A stretch of DNA of 64,000 bases, from the NCBI GenBank assembly GCA_963769945.1, contig CAVYOA010000004.1, forward strand, positions 157,861 to 221,860. The letters are read 5' to 3'. Source of the stretch: WHSW01 sp963769945. GTDB taxonomy: Bacteria; Actinomycetota; Thermoleophilia; Solirubrobacterales; 70-9. Below the pieces are notes generated by a model. That model was given only the letters and a program-made list of their open reading frames with translations. It ran no database searches and was not told the DNA's origin. A program made the translations under genes and the position numbers. Of this stretch, positions 25,765-34,439 are shown in pieces (position 1 is the first letter of the stretch; each line of letters opens with the position of its first letter).

Positions 25765-27307
25765 CTAGCGGCCGGCGATCGCGATCGGTATCGCCGTTGA
25801 GCTGTCGGCGCTCGTATCGGCACCAGCGCGAGCGAACTCCATCGCCTCGTCGTCGACGGCGCCGTAGCGCATCAGGACGATGTCGCGCGCGTAGTTTTGG
25901 TGCAGGCGCCACGGTGGCCGCTGCCCCTGTCTGGGCAGCGTGTCGATCGCGCGCAGGACGTAGCCGGAGTTGAAGTCGATGAACGGCTCGGTCGGCAGCG
26001 ACGGATCGGGGCCGCGGGCCACGCACAGCTGATAGCCGCGGGCGTCCATGTGGTTGAGCAGGCGGCACACGTGCTCGGCGACGAGGTCGCACTTCAGCGT
26101 CCACGAGGCATTGGTGTAGCCCAACGCGAGCGCCAGATTCGGGACGCCGCAGACCATCATGCCCTTGTAAGCGACGGTCTTCGAGAGGTCGATCTCGCGC
26201 CCGTCGACCGAGATCTCGAACCCGCCGAGCGGCAGCAGGTTGAGGCCGGTGGCGGTGACGATCACGTCCGCCTCAAGCTCGGCGCCCGATTCGAGCTCGA
26301 GTCCGGCCTCGGTGAAGGTCTTGATCCGGTCGGTGACGATCGTTGCCTCGCCGCGGCCCAGCGAGGCGAAGAGGTCGCCGTCGGGCACGAGGCAGACGCG
26401 CTGGTCCCACGGGTTGTAGCTGGGCTTGAAATGGGTGTCGACGTCGAAGCCCGGCGGCAGCTGGCTCTTTACGCCCCTGCGAATCACGGCTCGAACGAGC
26501 TTTGGCCGCCGCCGGCTGAGCTGAAAGAAGGCCGATGTGATCAGCACGTTCTTCCAGCGCACAACCGCGTAGGCGAGCTTGGTGGGCAGGAGACGTCGCA
26601 AGAAGTTGGCGATCGGATCGCGCCCCGGTAGCGAGATCACGTAGCTCGGGGAGCGCTGGAGCATCGTCACGTGCGCCGCCTTGGAGGCCATCGCCGGGAC
26701 GAGCGTGACCGCGGTGGCGCCGCTGCCGATAACGACCACGCGCTTGCCCTCGTAGTCGAGGTCGTCGGGCCAGTGCTGGGGATGGACGACCTCTCCGCCA
26801 AAGCGCTCGACGCCGGCGAAGTCCGGCGTATAGCCCTCGTCGTAGCGGTAGTAACCGGTGCAGCTGAAAAGGAAGCCGCACGTGAAGCGTCGTCGTCTCG
26901 CCAGTGTCTGTGAGCTCGGCCTCAACCGTCCAGGTCGCGGTCTGCGACGACCAACTGAGGGCAACGACGCGATGGCCGAAACGGATCTCGCTCTCGATGC
27001 CGTGCTCGGCGGCGGTTTCACGAACGTAGTCGCGGATCGACGGACCGTCAGCGATCGCCTTCGCTTCCTCCCACGGCTTGAACGAGTAGCCGAGCGTGAA
27101 CATGTCGGAGTCCGAGCGGATGCCGGGATAGCGAAACAGGTCCCAGGTCCCGCCGATAGCCTCGCGGGCCTCGAGGATCGCGAAGGTCTTGTGCGGGCAT
27201 CTCGCCTTGAGGTGACACGCAGCACCGATCCCCGAGAGGCCGGCGCCGACGATGAGCACATCGACGTGCTCGGCCGGTCGGTCGCTCGCCAGCACAGGAT
27301 CGCTCAT
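25765..27307 (-). CDS. Flavin-binding monooxygenase, Baeyer-Villiger type (frameshifted)
   Basis: About 514 residues from ATG 27307. FAD motif DVLIVGAGLSGIGAACHL, GTWDLFRYPGIRSDSDM, the Baeyer-Villiger fingerprint FxGxxxHxxxW as FGGEVVHPQHWPDD, and the NADPH motif VVVIGSGATAVTLVPAM. The frame changes at about 26880: TTLHV in one frame continues as TCGFLFSCTGYYRYDEGY in the next. Length minus one base is a multiple of three, so a single extra base explains it. It would insert oxygen into a ketone or oxidise N/S compounds using NADPH and O2. Transcribed after an SRPBCC gene. Confidence 0.85.
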
Positions 27308-27413
27308 CGCGGCCGGCGGCTCTGTGACGGACGACAAGCTCCGACCAGCGACGTACATGGCGTCGCCCGGCGCGCGACCTCGATCTCCGGCTTGCTTCGC
27401 GGGTAGAGCACCG

Positions 27414-27858
27414 CTACGAGTCTGGGTCGTTGGCTGCGGCTGCGACCCGCTCCAGAGCATCGACCGATTGGTCGAGCCAGCGGCGGAAATAAAACTTGCC
27501 GAGGATGGAGTCGAAGATGCGGTCGCCGAGGCTGCGAGGGTCGATGCCGAACTCGACGTCGACGAATGTGTTTCCCCGTGCTTCGGTCAGCGTCCAGCGA
27601 GCGTAGGTCCCGGTCTCGGCGCAGCTCATGTGAATCTCGTGCAAGTCGTCGAGCTGGTCGACCTGTCATCGTCGTCTGATGAGTCCGGCCGGTTGGCGTC
27701 CGGGTGACCTGCGCGTAGTTGCTGCCCTCGTCGAACTGTTCGCCGCGGACCTCAACCACCCGCGGCCACCACTCGGGATGGCGGCGGGGATCGCCTACCA
27801 ACTCCCAGATCCTGCTCGGCGAAGCAGCGATGAGCACTTGTGTGCGAACGGTCGACAT
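27414..27858 (-). CDS. SRPBCC (START-like) family protein (frameshifted)
   Basis: About 147 residues. The N-terminal half STVRTQVLIAASPSRIWELV plus HPEWWPRVVEVRG is the standard polyketide cyclase/dehydrase-like opening. The C-terminal half, WTLTEARGNTFVDVEFGID then GKFYFRRWLDQSVDALERV, lies in another frame; the switch is near 27665. Net length is one base over a multiple of three. It probably binds a hydrophobic ligand. It precedes the monooxygenase on the same strand by about 106 bases, so a functional link is possible. Confidence 0.75.
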
Positions 27859-27935
27859 TTGATCGCGCCATTCTCATCCGGCCCTTCGTCTCCTGGCCCT
27901 CGCGGCAGCAGGCGCGTCGCGGAGTAGTGGCGCTC

Positions 27936-28292
27936 TCAGTCGCGCGGCGCGTAGCGATGGTGCAGCATCAGATCGTTGCCGTCGGGGTCGGTGAAGAAGG
28001 CCATGTGACAGACGCCTGTGTCGAGAACGTCGCCGGCGAAGGCGACGCCCTTGGCCTCGAGCTCGGCCCGCGCAGCGGCGACGTCGTCGACGTGGATCGC
28101 GGGGTGAGCGTTCTTTTGCGGCGCAAACTCCATCCCGAAGCTCGCCGGCTCCCAGATCCCGAAGCAGGTGTCGCCGATCCAGAACTCAGACGACCCTTTT
28201 TCGTCAGGCCGCAGCCCGAGAGTGTCGACGTAGAACGCTCGCGAGCGCTCGCTGTCGGTCGAAGGGATGCCGATGAAGTCGAGCTTGTCCAT
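27936..28292 (-). CDS. VOC-family (glyoxalase/bleomycin-resistance fold) protein
   Basis: 118 residues. DKLDFIGIPSTDSERSRAFY, DTLGLRPDEKG, a middle strand SEFWIGDTCFGIWEP and the C-terminal MAFFTDPDGNDLMLHHRYAP give the two beta-alpha-beta3 repeats. Several metal-ligand positions have His/Glu but the catalytic set cannot be fixed. Possible dioxygenase, isomerase or binding protein. Confidence 0.8.
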   Translation of the reverse strand: MDKLDFIGIPSTDSERSRAFYVDTLGLRPDEKGSSEFWIGDTCFGIWEPASFGMEFAPQKNAHPAIHVDDVAAARAELEAKGVAFAGDVLDTGVCHMAFFTDPDGNDLMLHHRYAPRD

Positions 28293-28322
28293 ACCTTCCT
28301 CCTGGTCGTTGACTTGTGCGCC

Positions 28323-28718
28323 CTACCTTGGCAACCCCGCCGTCTCGAAGGCGTCCGCGCGCTCGCGAACGGTCTCGAAGCGGATCACCTTGCCACCTCG
28401 GAATGTCCAGACGTGGAAGTAGCGCAGCTCGGTGGCGGCGCCGCTGCCGCCCCCGACCCCGCTCTGAGTCACGGCGACGACAGCACTGTCGCCGGCCTCG
28501 ATCATCTCCGTGGCTTCGATCGTTAGCTGCTCCCAGGGCTCGAGGAAGCTGCGCATGTATTCGGCGACGGCCTCCGTCCCGAGATAGGTGCCGGCGTCGG
28601 GAAACTGGGGCCGCATGACGAAGACGATGAGCGGGTCGTAGAGCCCGGTTTCGCGGAAGTCACCCTGGCTCCAGCGCTCGTAGACGCCCCGGAGGATCTC
28701 GAGGTTCTGCGACGACAT
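28323..28718 (-). CDS. SnoaL/NTF2-like protein
   Basis: 131 residues, a single NTF2-like cone: SSQNLEILRGVYERWSQGDF, YLGTEAVAEYMRSFLEPWEQ, FHVWTFRGGKVIRFETVRER. Members are small ligand-binding proteins, isomerases or cyclases. It is in the same direction as the VOC gene 30 bases downstream, so they may be cotranscribed. Function unknown. Confidence 0.8.
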   Translation of the reverse strand: MSSQNLEILRGVYERWSQGDFRETGLYDPLIVFVMRPQFPDAGTYLGTEAVAEYMRSFLEPWEQLTIEATEMIEAGDSAVVAVTQSGVGGGSGAATELRYFHVWTFRGGKVIRFETVRERADAFETAGLPR

Positions 28719-28774
28719 CGCCTCGCAGTATCGCGCTGACGCCGCCGGCCCGTGGGTAACGTGGGGCGAGGCCG

Positions 28775-29209
28775 ATGTGGGTGCAACACGAGATCACGCT
28801 CGAAGCGAGGCCGCGAGGGTTTCACCTCGTGGGCGACGAGATCGAAAGCGCGGTGCGCGAGCTCGCCGACGTCCGTCTCGGTCTGCTGCATCTGCACCTG
28901 CTTCACACCTCGTGCGCGCTGGCGCTGAATGAGAACGCCAGCCCCGATGTGCGCACCGACCTCGCGACCTGGTTCGACCGCGCGATCGAAGAGGGCGCCG
29001 AGTACTGGCGCCACACCCTCGAGGGCCCCGACGATATGCCGGCGCACGTCAAGTCCGTGCTTGTCGGACCGTCGCTGACCTTGCCGATCGCCGACGGCGC
29101 TGTGGCGCTCGGCACCTGGCAGGGGATCTACTTGTGCGAGTTTCGCGACCGCGGCGGGGCACGAAAGCTGATCGCCACACTCAACGGCGAGGACTCCAAC
29201 GACGCTTGA
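28775..29209 (+). CDS. yjbQ: YjbQ/UPF0047-family protein
   Basis: 144 residues. MWVQHEITLEARPRGFHLVG, GLLHLHLLHTSCALALNENA, MPAHVKSVLVGPSLTLPIADG and WQGIYLCEFRDRGG are family blocks; the conserved His residues around HTSCAL and the HLH-like segment are present. Members have been named secondary thiamine-phosphate synthase from complementation in E. coli; the physiological role is debated. No thiamine gene is nearby. Convergent with the ABC permease gene at 29220. Confidence 0.88.
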   Translation: MWVQHEITLEARPRGFHLVGDEIESAVRELADVRLGLLHLHLLHTSCALALNENASPDVRTDLATWFDRAIEEGAEYWRHTLEGPDDMPAHVKSVLVGPSLTLPIADGAVALGTWQGIYLCEFRDRGGARKLIATLNGEDSNDA

Positions 29210-29219
29210 CCGGCGCCGG

Positions 29220-29975
29220 CTAGTCGTAGTTGCGGATCATCCGCACGTTGAGCACCAGCATGATCGCGCCCATGACCGCGATCACGGCGAACCCGGGCAG
29301 GACCTTGTCCCATTCGATGTCGGTGAGGATCAGCGAGCGCAGCGCCTCCATCAGGTAGGTGACCGGGTTCAGCGTCGCCGCGACCTCCATCGGCTCGGTC
29401 AGCATGTCGCGGGGGACGAAGTTCGGCGTCAGAAACAGCAGCGGGAAGAAGATCAGCCCGCCCGAGTTCGTCGCCGCTGCGCTTCGGGTCTTTAGCGCGA
29501 TCAGCTGCATGAAGCCGGCGTAGACGATCCCCCACAGCGCGCTCAGCGCGACGATCAGCACGAACCCGAGCGGCCCGCTGGCGATCGTGATCCCGAAGGG
29601 CAGCGCCAGCACAACGATCAGCGATGAGATCGCGATGCCTTTGGCGCCCTCGGCGACCAGACGGCCCAAGACGATCGAGTAGCGCGGGATCGGGATCGCC
29701 CGCAACTTGTCGAAGTAACCGCCCTCGATTTCTTCGACCAAGAACAGCGCCGCCATCCCGAATGAGGCCGCGAGCAGCAGGGTGATCGGCAGCTGGAAGG
29801 CGCCGTAGCCCTGGCCCTCGAGAAAGCCCGTGGACTCCGAGGGAAAGATGTCGGCCGCCTGACCGGTGTTGACGATCAAGAAGAAGACGGGGATGAACAT
29901 CGTCATGAACAGCGCGTCGGGCTGGCGCAACGCCTCGCGCAGGGCGCGCTGTCCGAGTGTGATCGTGGCGCTCAT
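29220..29975 (-). CDS. ABC-2 type exporter permease (DrrB-like)
   Basis: 251 residues with six hydrophobic helices. MSATITLGQRALREALRQPD and FLVEEIEGGYFDKLRAIPIP are typical ABC-2 permease segments, with NPVTYLMEALRSLIL near the end. It forms the membrane part of an exporter with the ATPase encoded just upstream (4-base ATGA overlap). Substrate could be a lipid, antibiotic or polymer. Confidence 0.87.
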   Translation of the reverse strand: MSATITLGQRALREALRQPDALFMTMFIPVFFLIVNTGQAADIFPSESTGFLEGQGYGAFQLPITLLLAASFGMAALFLVEEIEGGYFDKLRAIPIPRYSIVLGRLVAEGAKGIAISSLIVVLALPFGITIASGPLGFVLIVALSALWGIVYAGFMQLIALKTRSAAATNSGGLIFFPLLFLTPNFVPRDMLTEPMEVAATLNPVTYLMEALRSLILTDIEWDKVLPGFAVIAVMGAIMLVLNVRMIRNYD

Positions 29976-30784
29976 GCGGTCACCTCCTGAACCTCGCCGG
30001 CAGCTCGGTCGCGGCTGCGGCCGGTCGCGTCGAGAAAGACATCGTCGAGTGTGGGTTCATCAGCACCGCCGCTTCGCTCGCGCAGGTCCGACTTGAGCCT
30101 GGACGGCGTGCCCTCGCGAACGATGTGACCGTCGTCGATGATCGCGAGGCGGTCGCAGAGCTGGTCGGCCTCCTCCAGGTATTGCGTCGTCAAGAAGATC
30201 GTCGTTCCCTCGCCGTTGATCCGGCGCAGCTCCTCCCAGACGGTCAGCCGGCTCGCCGGGTCGAGCCCGGTGGTGGGCTCATCGAGAAAAAGGATGTCGG
30301 GCTCGTGCACGAGCGCGGCGGCGAGGTCGAGGCGGCGTTGCATGCCGCCCGAGTAGCCCTTGACGACGCGGTCGGCGGCGTCCTCGAGCTCGACCAGCGC
30401 CAGCAGCGCCTCGGCCCGGGTCTTTGCCGCGGCCGCATCGAGGCCGAAGAGCCGCCCATGCAGGTTGAGCAGCTCTCGACCCGTTTGGCGCGGATCGAGG
30501 CCGGCCTCCTGAAGCGCGACGCCGATGCGCCGGCGTACGTCGTCGGGGTTGGCGGCGACATCGATACCTGCGACCTCCGCCCGGCCCGAGGTGATCGTCA
30601 GCAGCGTCGTCAGCATCCGCACCGTCGTCGACTTGCCGGCCCCGTTGGGACCGAGGAAGCCGAACACTTCGCCGTTCTGGATCTCGAGGTCGACGCCGCG
30701 GACGGCCTCGACCTTGCCTTCGCGGCCGTCGTAATGCTTGACAAGGCCTTCGGCCAAGACGGCCGGACCTCCGTTGTGATTCAT
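29972..30784 (-). CDS. ABC exporter ATP-binding protein (DrrA-like)
   Basis: 270 residues from ATG 30784, chosen because AGGAG lies five bases upstream; a start at 30823 would add 13 unconserved residues. Walker A GFLGPNGAGKSTTVRML, signature YSGGMQRRLDLAAALVH, Walker B ILFLDEPTTGLDPASRL, and the switch His in STTQYLEEADQLCDRL is replaced (LTTQYLEEAD, Gln at the switch), common in DrrA-type ATPases. The C-terminal tail EPTLDDVFLDATGR is diagnostic of this exporter group. Confidence 0.88.
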   Translation of the reverse strand: MNHNGGPAVLAEGLVKHYDGREGKVEAVRGVDLEIQNGEVFGFLGPNGAGKSTTVRMLTTLLTITSGRAEVAGIDVAANPDDVRRRIGVALQEAGLDPRQTGRELLNLHGRLFGLDAAAAKTRAEALLALVELEDAADRVVKGYSGGMQRRLDLAAALVHEPDILFLDEPTTGLDPASRLTVWEELRRINGEGTTIFLTTQYLEEADQLCDRLAIIDDGHIVREGTPSRLKSDLRERSGGADEPTLDDVFLDATGRSRDRAAGEVQEVTA

Positions 30785-31182
30785 CTCGGCTCCTATGTCG
30801 CTGGATTGGTGTGGCCCGTGCACATCGGGTCACTGCTGCTGGCTGAGTTGCGCGCTGCAACGCGCGGCACTGTGACACCTCGCGCGGCTGCCATCCGCTC
30901 CGCGTGGCTCGTTCGCGGTGTGTCAGTGCGACGCCACGAACTTACATGCCTCGCTTCGGGGGCGGCGATGCCGGCGCACGCCGGTGGAGCTGGTCGAACG
31001 CACCGGTGCCGCCGGCGGTGCCCCGACGGAGCCCGAGACGACGACGGACGAACCCGCGGAGTAGGACTTCGAGGCCTGGGCGAGCCCCGGCAGTGCCGTC
31101 GTCACCAATACCGGGCCCCCAGTGCCCGCGAATTCCCAACGTCAGTCGGCCAGCCCTCTCACGAGAGGCCAAGGGTCGTCCG
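30785..31182. other. Intergenic stretch without a convincing gene
   Basis: About 400 bases between the divergent DrrA-like and acylphosphatase-fusion genes. Short open frames occur on both strands, but they are low-complexity, Arg/Pro-rich and lack ribosome-binding sites. One plus-strand frame around 31000-31062 ends in a Thr/Glu-rich tail then TAG, which could be a broken gene end, but nothing upstream supports it. It must hold both divergent promoters; I see no clear palindrome. Confidence 0.4.
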
Positions 31183-31920
31183 ATGCGCCACGATTGCGCA
31201 GTGGCCGTGAAGAAGCCAATGCCCGAGCGCGCGATCCGCGCCCGGATCACCGGAAAGGTGCGCGACGTCGGCCTCCGGGCTGCCGCCGCCGGGCGCGCGG
31301 GCGAGCTCGGAGTGCTCGGCTGGATCAGAGTTGGCGAGCAGGACGCACTCGTCCACGCCGAGGGCGGTCACGACGACGTCGAGGCTCTGATCGCGTTCTT
31401 GCGGGAGGCCCCCGCCCGCGCCCGGGTTGACGCCGTCGAGGTCGAAGAGGTCAAGCCGGAGGGCCATGAGCAGTTCGCGATCCGCGGAGTCAGCGCTGGG
31501 GTTTTCGTCGTCCAAGAGCACCAGGCCACCGCCCACCACTTCGACCTGCGGCTCGAGGTCGAGGGTGTGATGCGCTCATGGGCCGTGCCGAAGGGACCGT
31601 CGATGGACCCCGCCGTCAAGCGTATGGCCATACAGGTTCCCGATCACTCGATCGAGCACAACGAGTTCGAGGGTGAGACCGACGGCGGCTGGGTCCGCAT
31701 CTGGGACCGCGGCACCTACGAGCAGGGAGGCCGCGTCCCCTGGCCCGAGGCTCTCGACCGCGGCCACGCCGTATTTGTCCTTCATGGCGAGCGCCTTGAG
31801 GGCGGCTTCGCTCTACAGCGCACCCATAGTGGTGAGAAGCCTCGGTGGCTTCTGATCAAGCGCCGCGACGAGCAGGCGCGGTCGGGCTCGGACATCGTGA
31901 CCGAGGCCCAGGCCGACTGA
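31183..31920 (+). CDS. Acylphosphatase-like domain fused to LigD-type 3'-phosphoesterase domain
   Basis: 245 residues from ATG 31183. Residues 16-100 are acylphosphatase-like (IRARITGKVRDVGLRAAA, then LGWIRVGEQDALVHAEG). The catalytic Arg position is kept (R32) but the catalytic Asn is Val (V50), so this half is probably inactive. Residues 102-245 are a 3'-phosphoesterase (PE) domain: FVVQEHQATAHHFDLRLE, WAVPKGPSMDPAVKRMAIQV, VRIWDRGTYEQGG. The PE metal/phosphate residues H113, H119, D121, R123 and H155 are present; the usual Tyr is His (H159). PE domains trim 3'-phosphates or ribonucleotides in end-joining repair. No ligase, polymerase or Ku gene is in the window. A tandem AAA+ gene starts 54 bases downstream. 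Confidence 0.82.
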   Translation: MRHDCAVAVKKPMPERAIRARITGKVRDVGLRAAAAGRAGELGVLGWIRVGEQDALVHAEGGHDDVEALIAFLREAPARARVDAVEVEEVKPEGHEQFAIRGVSAGVFVVQEHQATAHHFDLRLEVEGVMRSWAVPKGPSMDPAVKRMAIQVPDHSIEHNEFEGETDGGWVRIWDRGTYEQGGRVPWPEALDRGHAVFVLHGERLEGGFALQRTHSGEKPRWLLIKRRDEQARSGSDIVTEAQAD

Positions 31921-31974
31921 GAGCGATCGCGGACTCCGGTATTGAGAGCCTGAGCCGGGTAAACGAGGTTGGTG

Positions 31975-33954
31975 ATGACGACGCTGGTGATCCTCGCGGT
32001 CCTGCTGGTGCTGCTCGCGTTCAGCGTCAGCCGGTCGGCGCGGCGCCAGCGCGAGCGGATCGAGGAAGAGCAGCGGCGTCGGCAACAACTGGAGCGAGAT
32101 GGTGGCGTCGCCTCGCCGTTCGAAGGAATGCCGTTCGGCGGCCTCTTCGACACCCTGCTCTCAGGCCCCGGAACGTGGTCTCGATCTCTCGAGTACGACC
32201 AGGAGACAGGACGATGGGTGGAGGTCGGCGACGAGCTTGCTGATCCGGGCGAGTCCGGCAATGGCGACGGGTCTCCCGGGGATGACGACCAGCCAGCCGC
32301 CCCAGCGCCGCGGCGCCGAGCCGCGCCCGCCTCGAGCCCATTCGGCGGCCTGTTCGGCGGCATGATGCAAGCGCCTGGCGGTGGTGGCGGCGGCGGTGGC
32401 GATTTCGAGGTCGAGTCTCCCGACTCGCTCAACGACTTTGACGATGTCGGGGGCATGGAGTCGCTGAAGCAGGAACTGCGCGACACCGTTGGCCTGATGC
32501 TCGAGCACCCAGACGACGCCGAGCGGTACGGAATCGAATGGAACGGAATCCTTCTGCAGGGACCGCCCGGGGTCGGGAAGACCTACTTCGCACGCGCGGT
32601 CGCCGGCGAGTACGACTTGAACCTGATTCACGTATCCACCGGCGACCTGGTTTCGTCGCTACAGGGGGGTTCGGCGCAGAACATCTCAAAGGCTTTCGAC
32701 ACCGCCCTCGGCGCGCTTCCTTGCGTGCTCTTCTTCGACGAGTTCGACTCCGTCGCCTCACGGCGTAGCGGCACCCCTGATCAGGAGTCCAGGCGTACCG
32801 TCAATCAGCTGCTCACATCCCTCGAGGCTCATCGTGACGAGCGGCGCCTGCTGGTGATGGCGGCGACGAACTCGGTCGAGAATCTCGATCCCGCCGTGAT
32901 CAGGCCGGGACGTTTTGACCGTCAGATCCGCATTGATCTTCCGGACGCCGCGGCGCGCGAGGCCATCTTTCGCGCCGAACTGGGAGACCGTCCGGCAGCG
33001 GACTCGATCGATTTGACAGAGCTGGTGCGCCGTACCGAGCAGATGACTCCTGCGGCGATCGCAAAAGTAGTCGACACGGCGGCCCTCGAGGTGTTTAGGC
33101 GCGCTGCAGAATCGGGGAAGCAGCTCGACCTCGGGACCGAAGACCTGCTTACCGCGGTGACCAAGTTCGGCGGCCAGGACCGGCCGATGATCGAGCATTG
33201 GACCTGGGAATCGCTGATCCTTCCGGCACCGATCAAGGGACAGCTGCAGCAGCTGCAGGCCGTGATCGAAGATCCAGAGTCGGCGCGTCGGTTCGGCGTC
33301 GATCCGCCGACAGGTCTATTGCTCGCCGGGCCACCCGGCACAGGAAAGACCACGGTGGCGAAGGTGCTCGCCGCCCAGGCACGCTGCTCCTTCTATCCCG
33401 TGTCCGGCGCCGACGTGATGTCGAAGTGGGTGGGAGAGTCGGAGGGCAACATTCGGCGCCTGTTCGAGCGCGCCAGAGAGAACCGACCGTCGATCGTCTT
33501 CATCGACGAGATTGACGCGCTCGCCGGTCGCCGGGGAGCGGTGGAGGTCCACGACAGCCAGGTGAATCAGCTGCTGTCTGAGATCGACGGGGTCTCGGGT
33601 CAACGCGGTGTGTTTGTCATCGGCGCAACCAATCGGCCCGACCAACTCGATCCCGCGATGCTGCGCGGCGGGCGTCTTTCGCGCACGATCGTGCTCGGCC
33701 TTCCCGATGAACCCGCGCGTCTTGAAATGCTGAAGCTGCACACAGCTCGGATGCCGACGGTCGATGTCGACCTCGCCGATCTCGCCAAGGGGACCGAAGG
33801 TCTCTCACCGGCCGACCTGAAGGGGCTCGCTCAGGAGGCCGCGCTGGCGGCAATGGCGCGCGACGAAGACAGCAGCGAGGCGGCCCAGGTCCGTCACGAG
33901 GACTTCGTCGAAGCGCTCGCCCGCCTGCGCCCCCGCGAGCGATCGCTCGCCTGA
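31975..33954 (+). CDS. Membrane-anchored tandem AAA+ ATPase (Cdc48/FtsH-like modules)
   Basis: 659 residues from ATG 31975, with GAGG six bases upstream; TTG 31969 and GTG 31972 are in frame too. Residues 3-18 form a single membrane helix (TLVILAVLLVLLAF), followed by a charged segment and an acidic, Gly/Pro-rich linker including a run of eight Gly. D1: Walker A GPPGVGKTYFA (about 196), Walker B CVLFFDEFD (about 251), sensor AATNS, RPGRFDRQI. D2: Walker A GPPGTGKTTVA (about 451), Walker B IVFIDEIDAL, RGGRLSRTI. The D2 pore loop is canonical (KWVGESEGN); the D1 equivalent is SSLQGGSAQN, without the aromatic residue. No protease domain, so a remodelling or extraction ATPase is likely. Confidence 0.87.
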   Translation: MTTLVILAVLLVLLAFSVSRSARRQRERIEEEQRRRQQLERDGGVASPFEGMPFGGLFDTLLSGPGTWSRSLEYDQETGRWVEVGDELADPGESGNGDGSPGDDDQPAAPAPRRRAAPASSPFGGLFGGMMQAPGGGGGGGGDFEVESPDSLNDFDDVGGMESLKQELRDTVGLMLEHPDDAERYGIEWNGILLQGPPGVGKTYFARAVAGEYDLNLIHVSTGDLVSSLQGGSAQNISKAFDTALGALPCVLFFDEFDSVASRRSGTPDQESRRTVNQLLTSLEAHRDERRLLVMAATNSVENLDPAVIRPGRFDRQIRIDLPDAAAREAIFRAELGDRPAADSIDLTELVRRTEQMTPAAIAKVVDTAALEVFRRAAESGKQLDLGTEDLLTAVTKFGGQDRPMIEHWTWESLILPAPIKGQLQQLQAVIEDPESARRFGVDPPTGLLLAGPPGTGKTTVAKVLAAQARCSFYPVSGADVMSKWVGESEGNIRRLFERARENRPSIVFIDEIDALAGRRGAVEVHDSQVNQLLSEIDGVSGQRGVFVIGATNRPDQLDPAMLRGGRLSRTIVLGLPDEPARLEMLKLHTARMPTVDVDLADLAKGTEGLSPADLKGLAQEAALAAMARDEDSSEAAQVRHEDFVEALARLRPRERSLA

Positions 33955-34364
33955 TGGAAGTCGTCGGCTACGTGATTGGTCTTTTGGCCACCGGCCTGTT
34001 GGTCGGCGCGCTCGCCCGGCTGTTGCTGCCCGGACGCGACCCGATGAGCATCTTCGAGACGATCCTCGTCGGCGTCGCAGGCGCCCTCATCGCCGGTCTG
34101 ATCACCTACTACGCCTTCGATCGGCAGACGGGGGCCGGGATTCTGCTCTCGGTCGTGTGTGCGATCGCGATCGTCTTCGCCGTTCGCAAGCTCCGTGAGC
34201 GCCAGCTCGGTCCTGCCGCCGCGCAGCGCTCGGCGTCAACGACGCCAGCGGGCGGCGGGTTCGGCGGGACGCAGGTTCGGTTCTTCCCCGGTTGTCTGAT
34301 CGGCTCGCTGGTGATCTCGCTCATTCTCACCGTCGGGCTCAATCTTCTGCTGCGGGCCTTCTGA
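33954..34364 (+). CDS. Small multi-pass membrane protein, GlsB/YeaQ/YmgE-like
   Basis: 136 residues. The first 85 residues (VGYVIGLLATGLLVGALARL, LLPGRDPMSIFETILVGVAG, ALIAGLITYYAF) match the transglycosylase-associated YeaQ/YmgE fold with three helices. A polar Ala/Gly-rich linker and a fourth helix (FFPGCLIGSLVISLILTVGL) follow. Its ATG overlaps the AAA+ stop by one base, so it is translationally coupled to that ATPase and could be its membrane partner. Confidence 0.75.
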   Translation: MEVVGYVIGLLATGLLVGALARLLLPGRDPMSIFETILVGVAGALIAGLITYYAFDRQTGAGILLSVVCAIAIVFAVRKLRERQLGPAAAQRSASTTPAGGGFGGTQVRFFPGCLIGSLVISLILTVGLNLLLRAF

Positions 34365-34439
34365 AACTCCAGTACTCAACACGGGCGCGGGTCGCTTGCG
34401 TCGGCTACCATCGCACCCGCCGCACGTGCGGGGCATCAG

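Noticed and set aside
30923..31108. A 61-codon minus-strand frame before the DrrA-like gene
   Set aside because: Low-complexity Ser/Ala/Pro/Arg content and no ribosome-binding site.
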